NCBI GenBank assembly: GCA_017538865.1 | Contig: JAFYIA010000017.1 | Coordinates: 1-5,320, forward strand | Source: Aeriscardovia sp. | Lineage (GTDB): Bacteria > Actinomycetota > Actinomycetes > Actinomycetales > Bifidobacteriaceae | Length of the DNA stretch: 5,320 nt | Direction of reading: 5' to 3' | Part shown: positions 1 to 5,320 of the stretch, in pieces | How positions within the stretch are numbered: the stretch's first letter is position 1 | Layout of the letters: each line of letters begins with the position of its first letter | The notes under the pieces: generated by a model | What the model was told of the DNA's origin: nothing | Seen by the model: only the letters and a program-made list of their open reading frames with translations | The model's database searches: none | Program-made: the position numbers and the translations under genes

Positions 1-875
1 CCGTGCAGATTTCTTCCTTCGACCTCCAAAAGGGGGGGTACAGGATAAGCGATGTGGACGGGGCCCTGATGCGCCTGGAGCGGGCGATTTCGGACAAGCA
101 CACCCGCTGGGAAGTGGAGTACAGGGGGACGGAGGGGTGGATGGAAGAGACCCTGGGCCTGGCCCTCACCCTAAAGCCGAGGGTGCAGGCGCCCCTTTGC
201 AAGCGCTTCGACAATGGCAAGAGGAAGTCCGTTTCCTACGACAGGCAGCAGGTTGACCAGGTCATGGACGATTCCTGGTACACCATCTGCAAGCACCTGT
301 CCATAAGCCCCGAAGCCAAGCTCAGAGATCCTTTGGATGTGGATGCGATAGGGGTGTCGGACTCGATTTTCACCCAAAAGAAGGGCAAAAAGGGCTACGG
401 CGAACCCTCGGTGGACGCGTACCTCAACCGCGTGGTTCAGGTCTTGAACAGAATCGAATCTTTCAAGCGCCTGGGGTACAGGATGCCGGATCCCTCCTCC
501 CTGCGCCCCTCAAGGAGGGGGTTCGAAGAGGAAGTGGGGACAGGGCCTAGGGAGAGGGAGGAGAAGGTGTACGTGCAGGCCTCTTCCGAGCATCCGGATC
601 TAGGATCTTTGGTCTCCAGGCTGGATGAGGAAGGGGAAGGCGAAAAGACCGCGGCCTCTTCCTACCCGCACTCCCCTTTGAAACCCGATCCCCCCTCCGA
701 CCCTCCCTCCCAAAGCCGCGGGCCTGCGGATGGCGAAGAAGAGACGAAGATTTGGCAGCCCTCCCCTTCCCCGGCCGCCTCTCCGGCCCCCTTGCAGCGC
801 AGGCGCCACGCGCAGAGCAAAAAGTTCTTCGGATTTTCCAAGCACTCTTCCAGGCGAGAGGGAGATGAAGATTAA
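1..875 (+). CDS. DivIVA-domain protein, 3' part (5' end outside window)
   Basis: Probable cell-division or polar-growth scaffold of the DivIVA type. The first complete codon is GTG at 3, but I read it as an internal Val: the frame is open to the window edge, no ribosome site is visible, and the protein already begins inside a domain. The visible 290 residues carry the DivIVA signature (Gly-Tyr, four residues, Val-Asp, then a helix) at about 12-26 (GYRISDVDGALMRLE) and 131-148 (GYGEPSVDAYLNRVVQVL). A weaker copy lies at 78-90 (SYDRQQVDQVMDD). From about 160 the chain turns into a Pro/Ser/Glu-rich, probably disordered tail that ends in a basic stretch (about 266-285). There is no membrane segment, so it is probably cytoplasmic. 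It resembles, from memory, bifidobacterial DivIVA-domain proteins that have a further copy of the motif upstream. The stop at 873-875 is 8 nt before the next gene. The family call is fairly secure; the exact role is inferred. Confidence 0.75.
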   Translation, partial: VQISSFDLQKGGYRISDVDGALMRLERAISDKHTRWEVEYRGTEGWMEETLGLALTLKPRVQAPLCKRFDNGKRKSVSYDRQQVDQVMDDSWYTICKHLSISPEAKLRDPLDVDAIGVSDSIFTQKKGKKGYGEPSVDAYLNRVVQVLNRIESFKRLGYRMPDPSSLRPSRRGFEEEVGTGPREREEKVYVQASSEHPDLGSLVSRLDEEGEGEKTAASSYPHSPLKPDPPSDPPSQSRGPADGEEETKIWQPSPSPAASPAPLQRRRHAQSKKFFGFSKHSSRREGDED

Positions 876-883
876 CCCCTCCG

Positions 884-2623
884 ATGCTCCTTACGAAAAA
901 ACCAAATAGAAAAAGGCAGAAGTATTACTGGTCCGCAGGAATCCGCTTCACGAGCACCCTCTGCATTTTCATAGTCCTCATGGTCCTTTTGGCCCTGGCG
1001 TCCCAGGCCGCCAAGGTCAGCTGGAGCGACAAGCCGCTCAACCGCACCATTCAGCCTGTGACGGCCAACACGGCCGTAGACATGGTTCCCGATTCCAAGT
1101 CCGTCCGATGCACCTCCTCCCAGAAGGCGGCCGGAGTGGGCCTCTGCGCCCTCTCCCTTGCCACAGGGAAGTACAAGGTCGGCCTGAAGCTTGAAGAGTT
1201 CACGGGCGTCGAGGAAAAGACCGGATACAAGCAGAACATCCGCCTCCTCCTGCACTACCCCATAGGGGACAAGGGCGAGATGCCGGGGATAATATTCCTC
1301 TCCGGGGCGGGCACCGGGAGCGCCACAGGCGCTTTCCAGGATCAGGCCTACTACTTCGCCTCCGCGGGGTTCCTGGCGGCCACGATAGACAAGCCCGTCT
1401 GGCACACCACCCCCATTACCCGCGACTACCCCTCTATGGCAAGGGTCTACGACGAGGCCATAAACATGATGCGCAAGTACCCCGGGGTGGATCCTGACGC
1501 CATAGGTGTGCACTGCGACAGCGAATCGGGATGGATAGAGCCCTATATATTGGACATGGACCACAAGATAGCCTTCCAGATCCTCGCCTCCCCCATGCTC
1601 TTTGAGCCCAAGAGGGCAATGGCCTTCGTGGGAGCCCAGGACTTTGCCATAATAGGCTCGAACCCCGGATACCAGTCCATGGTGCGGAAGGTTTTCAGCA
1701 TAGACTTTCCGGGCCTGGGGCTGCCAAACGGGGACTGCAACCCGTTCAACTCCAGGAGCTTTTCCATTCCCACCTTCCTGGCCTACGGCTCCAAGGACGT
1801 AATGACCTCCCAGGTGGACGGGATGACGAAGATAATGCAGATGGCGCAGGCGGCGGGAAACGAGAACTTCGTGCTGCGCGACTACCCCTTCGCCGACCAC
1901 ATACTGCGCATAGGGGACGGCGCCGCAGGCGACACCACCCTGGCCGACCACTACCTGCAGGAAACTTTGGCATGGGCCGCGGGGATGGTTTTGGGCTACA
2001 GGCAGACCGCCCCCAGAGTCGCAGGGCACGAGATATACCAGTCTATAGGCCTGCCCGTGATCCACTCCGACCCCGTGGGCATGTGGTACGCCATCGTCAT
2101 CCACGTCCTCCTCATCCTCTTCATCCTCGCCACGGCCGTCTATTCCCTGGTGGTCCTGGGGTGCAAAATCGCCGCCCTCGCCAGGCGGAGCAAAAGGCCC
2201 GTGGCCTTCGCAGGGAACTTTGCAAAAGACATCCTCTTCGCCGCCATCGCAAGCTTTGGCGCCCTCTGGCTCTTCGTGGCCGCAGTCACCCAGATCATAG
2301 TGCGCGTGACATTTCTGGCATGGGGGGCCGCGCCCAAGATAGGCGGCATGGTCTACTGGAGCTGGTACGTGATACAGGCCGCGTGCGTGGTGGTGGTCTG
2401 GACCTGGTCCATGGTCTTGACTACCCTCCTGGAGGCCATGTCCCTCAAGGGGTGGTTCCGCAGCAGGAGGAAGCCTAAAACCCAGAGGCAGATTGAGTTT
2501 TTGGAGAACAAGAGCCACTTTCTTGCGGCGGGCAAAATGGGCATGGGCTACATAATAGTCCTCGCGATCACCATGCTCCTCGTCCTTTTGGTCCTGGCCT
2601 TCTGGGGGCTCTTCCTCTACTGA
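884..2623 (+). CDS. Membrane-embedded alpha/beta hydrolase, substrate unknown
   Basis: A 579-residue membrane protein with an alpha/beta-hydrolase domain. A basic N-terminus (KKPNRKRQK) precedes membrane segment 1 (about 22-42). The hydrolase domain spans roughly 100-375, and four more segments lie at about 398-427, 447-476, 490-514 and 554-578. Basic loops at 427-439 and 522-535 give an N-in, C-out topology that puts the catalytic domain outside the cell. The likely triad is Ser213 (in CDSESGW), Asp305 (in YGSKD) and His339 (in FADH). FLSGAGTG (138-145) probably forms the oxyanion region. The nucleophile elbow has Cys instead of the usual first Gly. The fold resembles the dienelactone hydrolase and lipase-like groups, but the substrate cannot be read; an esterase or acyl-hydrolase acting on envelope lipids or sugars is a guess. 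An in-frame stop at 866-868 rules out an earlier start. The nearest purine-rich site (AGGGAG, 859-864) lies 19 nt before the ATG, so translation may be coupled to the upstream gene. Confidence 0.85.
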   Translation: MLLTKKPNRKRQKYYWSAGIRFTSTLCIFIVLMVLLALASQAAKVSWSDKPLNRTIQPVTANTAVDMVPDSKSVRCTSSQKAAGVGLCALSLATGKYKVGLKLEEFTGVEEKTGYKQNIRLLLHYPIGDKGEMPGIIFLSGAGTGSATGAFQDQAYYFASAGFLAATIDKPVWHTTPITRDYPSMARVYDEAINMMRKYPGVDPDAIGVHCDSESGWIEPYILDMDHKIAFQILASPMLFEPKRAMAFVGAQDFAIIGSNPGYQSMVRKVFSIDFPGLGLPNGDCNPFNSRSFSIPTFLAYGSKDVMTSQVDGMTKIMQMAQAAGNENFVLRDYPFADHILRIGDGAAGDTTLADHYLQETLAWAAGMVLGYRQTAPRVAGHEIYQSIGLPVIHSDPVGMWYAIVIHVLLILFILATAVYSLVVLGCKIAALARRSKRPVAFAGNFAKDILFAAIASFGALWLFVAAVTQIIVRVTFLAWGAAPKIGGMVYWSWYVIQAACVVVVWTWSMVLTTLLEAMSLKGWFRSRRKPKTQRQIEFLENKSHFLAAGKMGMGYIIVLAITMLLVLLVLAFWGLFLY

Positions 2624-3339
2624 TGCTGGTAGAAGACGAAGGGATAGTCCTGAGGTCCTGGCCCCTGGGGGAAGCGGACGGGATTTTTTCCATCCTCACC
2701 CGCTCCCACGGGAAAATCCGCGTCGCAGGGAAGGGGATCAAGAAAAACAGGCTTATGCGGGCCGCGCTTTCGCCCCTCACCCGGGGCCGCTTCATCTGCT
2801 GGGAGGGCAAAGGGGAGCTGGGAAAGATCTCTTCCGCTTCCGCGCTTTCCCCTTTCGGCCTCGCCCTCTCTTCCACCTACCCCTCCTACCTAGCCGCCTG
2901 CCTCATGGCGGAGGTGGCGGACAAGCTCCTGGAAACTTCCCAGGGGGAGGAGGAATCATACCTGCTCCTGTGGGGGGCGCTCTCAGCCCTGGCCAAAAGG
3001 AGAATGGAGCCGTGGAAAATAGTCCTCTCCTTCGAATTGCGCATCCTGGCCTGCGCGGGATGGTCCCCCGCGCCCTTTGGGTGCGCCGCGTGCGGGAGGG
3101 AGGGGGATTTTCTCTCCTTCAGCCCGGCAAGGGGAGGGTGGGTGTGCGAAAGGTGCGCCTGCGGCCGGGAAGTGAGGTATTCTGAGGCCCAAAAGGCGCA
3201 GTTTTGCGCCCTGCTTTGCGGGGACTGGGGGAAAGTCGGGGAGAGGGACCCGGCGGTGGAGGGCCTCGTCAGAGGCTGGGTAAATTATTATTTGGATCGC
3301 AATCTCAACTCGGAAAAAGTAATCAGGGAGAAAATATGA
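2623..3339 (+). CDS. recO: DNA repair protein RecO
   Basis: RecO helps load RecA onto gapped single-stranded DNA in the RecF pathway, working with RecR, in the cytoplasm. The 238 residues match the usual length. The N-terminus (DEGIVLRSWPLGEADGIFSI, residues 5-24) is the typical start of the RecO OB-fold, with SHGKIRVAGKGIKK (28-41) following. The C-terminal helical domain contains a four-cysteine zinc site: Cys154, Cys157, Cys175 and Cys178 (CAAC, then CERC). The ATG shares one base with the stop of the membrane hydrolase gene (TGATG) and has no good Shine-Dalgarno sequence at the usual distance, so translation is probably coupled. The last bases overlap uppS by 4 nt. The recO-uppS order is common in actinomycetes. 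Confidence 0.95.
   Translation: MLVEDEGIVLRSWPLGEADGIFSILTRSHGKIRVAGKGIKKNRLMRAALSPLTRGRFICWEGKGELGKISSASALSPFGLALSSTYPSYLAACLMAEVADKLLETSQGEEESYLLLWGALSALAKRRMEPWKIVLSFELRILACAGWSPAPFGCAACGREGDFLSFSPARGGWVCERCACGREVRYSEAQKAQFCALLCGDWGKVGERDPAVEGLVRGWVNYYLDRNLNSEKVIREKI
3325..3330 (+). promoter_or_regulatory. Ribosome binding site of uppS (AGGGAG)
   Basis: AGGGAG lies inside the last codons of recO, 5 nt before the ATG at 3336. It is the best-spaced Shine-Dalgarno sequence in this part of the window and decides the uppS start. Longer in-frame readings that begin at 3204 would overlap recO by more than 130 nt and add residues unlike the family. Confidence 0.8.
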
Positions 3340-4106
3340 GCGCCCAAGAGGACTACACTTCTTTGACCCGCCCGGATCCGCCTTTTTCTCATCCGGAGGC
3401 CATCCCCCGCTTCGAGGGGAAGGTTCCCAGGCACGTCGGGGTCATAATGGACGGGAACGGCAGGTGGGCGCAGATGAGGGGCCTGCCAAGGACCGAAGGG
3501 CACCGCGCGGCCGAGCCGGTAGTCTTCGACACCATAGCCGGGGCGATAGAAGCCGGCGTGAGGTACCTCACCCTCTACACCTTTTCCACCGAGAACTGGA
3601 ACAGGTCCCCCGCCGAAGTGAGGTTCCTCATGGGCTTTTCCAGGGACATCATCCACCGCCGCGTGGCGCAGATGAACGATTGGGGGGTCAGGGTCCGCTG
3701 GGCCGGCAGGCGCCCGAGGCTGTGGGGGTCGGTCATAAAGGAGCTCGAGAGGGCCGAAGAAATCACCAAAGGCAACTCCGTCATAGACGTGGTCTTCGCC
3801 ATAAACTACGGCGGCCGGGCCGAAATAGTGGATGCGGTGAACGAGATCTTGAGGGAGGGGAAGAAGGAAGTGAGCGAAAAAAGTTTTGCAAACCGCTTAT
3901 ATAATCCCGACATCCCTGATTTAGACTTGATCGTGAGGAGCTCCGGCGAAAAGAGGCTCAGCAACTTCATGCTGTGGCAGAGCGCGTACGCAGAACTGGA
4001 TTTTGAGCCGGAGCTCTGGCCGGACTGCGGCAGGCAGGTCCTGTGGCGCGCAATAACTGCCTACTCCGGGCGCCGAAGGCGCTTCGGGGGCGTTGAAGGC
4101 GCTTAG
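3336..4106 (+). CDS. uppS: Isoprenyl transferase (undecaprenyl diphosphate synthase)
   Basis: A cis-prenyltransferase of 256 residues (E. coli UppS has 253). It adds isopentenyl diphosphate units in cis to an allylic starter to make the C55 lipid carrier for peptidoglycan and wall polymers, at the inner face of the membrane. Conserved motifs in order are HVGVIMDGNGRW (33-44; catalytic Asp39, Arg43), His56, FSTENWNR (83-90; Asn87, Trp88, Arg90), DVVFAINYGGRAEI (151-164), and the C-terminal block with Arg201, Ser203-Gly204, Arg207, Ser209-Asn210 and Glu220. The spacing of Arg201, Arg207 and Glu220 matches E. coli Arg194, Arg200 and Glu213. The start overlaps the recO stop as ATGA. The text resembles, from memory, bifidobacterial UppS, including DYTSL near the N-terminus. 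A short-chain (C15) product as in some mycobacterial paralogs is possible, but the recO-linked copy is usually the long-chain enzyme. Confidence 0.95.
   Translation: MSAQEDYTSLTRPDPPFSHPEAIPRFEGKVPRHVGVIMDGNGRWAQMRGLPRTEGHRAAEPVVFDTIAGAIEAGVRYLTLYTFSTENWNRSPAEVRFLMGFSRDIIHRRVAQMNDWGVRVRWAGRRPRLWGSVIKELERAEEITKGNSVIDVVFAINYGGRAEIVDAVNEILREGKKEVSEKSFANRLYNPDIPDLDLIVRSSGEKRLSNFMLWQSAYAELDFEPELWPDCGRQVLWRAITAYSGRRRRFGGVEGA
4073..4104 (+). repeat. Short hairpin and 10-nt direct repeat at the 3' end of uppS
   Basis: CCGAAG (4073-4078) and CTTCGG (4082-4087) form a perfect 6-bp stem around a 3-base loop. GAAGGCGCTT occurs at 4075-4084 and again at 4095-4104, exactly 20 nt apart. No T-tract follows, so this is not a standard terminator. 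Both elements lie inside the uppS coding sequence and may be chance. Confidence 0.35.
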
Positions 4107-4112
4107 CGCAAA

Positions 4113-4118
4113 AGAAGG
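4113..4118 (+). promoter_or_regulatory. Ribosome binding site of the S10 peptidase gene (AGAAGG)
   Basis: AGAAGG sits 6 nt before the ATG at 4125, in the 18-nt gap after the uppS stop. It supports that ATG as the start and independent ribosome loading for this gene. Confidence 0.8.
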
Positions 4119-4124
4119 TTAAAA

Positions 4125-5320
4125 ATGTCTAGCGATACAGATACTACCAAGACCCAGGATGCGGCCAAGGACGCTGCCAAGAAGGATCCGACTGTGATCC
4201 TCCCCGAAGATCTCCCCGCGGACAAAGAGCACTCCACGAAGGGGACCTGGAGCTTCAACGGGGAAAAGATAGACTACAAGGCGACCGTTGGGACCCTCAG
4301 GATAGACACTGCAGACGTCAAGCCCGCGGCCAGCATCTTCTACTCCATGTTCGAAGCCGTGGACTCCGAGGGCAAGTCCGATGCCTCCAGGCCCGTGACC
4401 TTCATTTTCAACGGCGGCCCGGGGGCCTCCTCCACCTTCCTCATGATGGGTTCCTTCGGCCCCCAGAGGATCGACCTGCCCGACGTCTACGAGGGGAAGG
4501 GCGCGCCCTACACGATAGTCGAAAACAACGAGTTCTGCCTCCTGCCCATAACCGACCTCGTATTCATAGACGCTCCCGGGGCGGGCTTCTCCATCCTGGC
4601 CGACAAGGCAAAGAAGGACCTGTGGAGCGTTGACGGAGACATCGCGGGCTTCACCACCTTCATCAAGAACTGGTGCACCAAGTACGGCCGCTGGAACTCC
4701 CCCAAGTACCTCTTCGGAGAATCCTACGGCACCACGAGGGGGAGCCTGCTCACCCTCAAGATGCAGCAGGAAGGGATCGCCCTCACGGGCGCCTGCCTGA
4801 TTTCCTGCATTTTCGACTACTCCTACACCTTCGACGACAACGACGAGTACTACATAGGGTACCTGCCCACTTACGCCATGATTTCCCAGTACCACAAGAA
4901 GGCCGGGGAAGGCAAGAGCGAGGAAGAATGGGCCGAGGAAGCCAGGAAGTTCGCCGAAGTCTACCGCCAGGCCCTTTCCAAGGGCAACAGGCTCGACAAG
5001 GACGACGCCAAGGCCGTGGCCAAGAAGTACGCCGAGATGACGGGCCTGCCCGAAGAGTATCTGCTCTCCTCCTCCCTGCGCGTGCCGGACGGCAGGTTCC
5101 GCAAGAAGGTCCTCCGCAGCGAGGACAAGGTCGTGGGCAGGTACGACGGCAGGGTGTCCGGATACGACACCGATCCCGAGAGCGCCGACCAGACCTTCAT
5201 AGTCGACGACGCCTTCCTCTCCCCCGCCTACGAAGCCACCGTGAACGACTACCTCAGGCGGGTCCTGGGCTGGGACACCGACAAGGAGCGCATCGCCTTC
5301 GCGCCCTTCGACTGGACCTC
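4125..5320 (+). CDS. S10-family serine carboxypeptidase-like protein, 3' end outside window
   Basis: The frame is open from ATG 4125 to the right edge with no stop: 398 complete codons plus two bases. By family it is a serine carboxypeptidase, removing C-terminal residues from peptides. Visible signatures are FNGGPGASS (95-103; oxyanion region, NGGPGxSS in the family), FIDAPGAGFS (147-156, matching the family's VDxPxGxGFS block) and FGESYGTT (197-204) with the nucleophile Ser200. The catalytic Asp and His are expected beyond the window. Residues 260-400 follow the pattern of bacterial S10 proteins: a charged helical part, TGLPEEYL at 306-313, then RYDGRVSGYD at 339-348. The N-terminus (MSSDTDTTKTQDAAKDAAKK) is hydrophilic with no signal peptide or membrane segment, so the protein is predicted cytoplasmic, unlike most characterised S10 enzymes. 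It probably shares the uppS transcript, since only 18 nt separate them and no terminator is seen. Confidence 0.88.
   Translation, partial: MSSDTDTTKTQDAAKDAAKKDPTVILPEDLPADKEHSTKGTWSFNGEKIDYKATVGTLRIDTADVKPAASIFYSMFEAVDSEGKSDASRPVTFIFNGGPGASSTFLMMGSFGPQRIDLPDVYEGKGAPYTIVENNEFCLLPITDLVFIDAPGAGFSILADKAKKDLWSVDGDIAGFTTFIKNWCTKYGRWNSPKYLFGESYGTTRGSLLTLKMQQEGIALTGACLISCIFDYSYTFDDNDEYYIGYLPTYAMISQYHKKAGEGKSEEEWAEEARKFAEVYRQALSKGNRLDKDDAKAVAKKYAEMTGLPEEYLLSSSLRVPDGRFRKKVLRSEDKVVGRYDGRVSGYDTDPESADQTFIVDDAFLSPAYEATVNDYLRRVLGWDTDKERIAFAPFDWT

Noticed and set aside
3..5. GTG at position 3 as the true start of the first gene
   Set aside because: The frame is open to the window edge, there is no room to see a ribosome site, and the encoded protein starts immediately before a DivIVA-type motif that relatives, as I remember them, carry internally.
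1972..2478. 168-codon plus-strand open frame inside the hydrolase gene
   Set aside because: Arg/Pro/His-rich translation typical of an out-of-frame reading of GC-rich DNA; the overlapped frame encodes the membrane segments.
872..2518. 548-codon open frame on the minus strand covering nearly the whole hydrolase gene
   Set aside because: It is codon-aligned with the sense gene, so its stops would need the sense codons TTA, CTA or TCA, which are rare here. The translation is rich in Gly, His and Val with no domain or membrane pattern, while the sense frame has a clear fold and topology.
3204..3335. Upstream extension of uppS by 44 codons
   Set aside because: The extension lies within recO in another frame, is Gly/Arg-rich, and does not resemble UppS N-termini. 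The ATG at 3336 has a well-spaced AGGGAG and an ATGA overlap.
3464..3904. 146-codon plus-strand open frame inside uppS
   Set aside because: It overlaps conserved UppS motifs in a different frame and has a shadow-like Arg/Gly/His composition.
4099..4109. GCGC-TTA-GCGC as a terminator after uppS
   Set aside because: Only 4 bp of stem, and A bases, not T bases, follow. Transcription probably continues into the peptidase gene.
4119..4895. 258-codon open frame on the minus strand opposite the peptidase gene
   Set aside because: It is also codon-aligned with the sense gene and has a biased Gly/Val composition; the sense strand carries the S10 motifs.

Overview
The window is a compact, one-strand stretch of a high-GC bacterial chromosome. 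It probably comes from an actinomycete, and most plausibly from the Bifidobacteriaceae. Three things point that way: recO lies directly before uppS, the upstream gene has DivIVA-type motifs, and both that protein and UppS resemble, from memory, their bifidobacterial relatives. This is recollection and not a search. The codon use does not fit this placement neatly, because AGG is the main Arg codon and ATA is very common for Ile, so the family-level assignment is tentative.

Layout, all on the + strand: (1) 1-875, the 3' part of a gene for a DivIVA-domain protein, cut by the left window edge; (2) 884-2623, a membrane-embedded alpha/beta hydrolase with one N-terminal and four C-terminal membrane segments; (3) 2623-3339, recO; (4) 3336-4106, uppS, with the start moved to an ATG that overlaps the recO stop; (5) 4125 to the right edge, an S10-family serine carboxypeptidase-like gene, cut by the window edge. 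Genes 4 and 5 each have a clear Shine-Dalgarno sequence. The junctions are an 8-nt gap, a 1-nt overlap, a 4-nt overlap and an 18-nt gap. No terminator is visible between genes, so all five are probably co-transcribed and partly translationally coupled. No stretch longer than 20 bases lies outside a gene.

Functionally, UppS makes the C55 undecaprenyl carrier for cell-wall synthesis. The DivIVA-like protein probably acts in polar growth or division. The membrane hydrolase would place its catalytic domain outside the cell. These three suggest a cell-envelope theme, while recO (recombinational repair) and the peptidase appear to be passengers in the same transcript. I see no RNA genes, mobile elements, CRISPR arrays or phage genes. 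The least understood gene is the membrane hydrolase.
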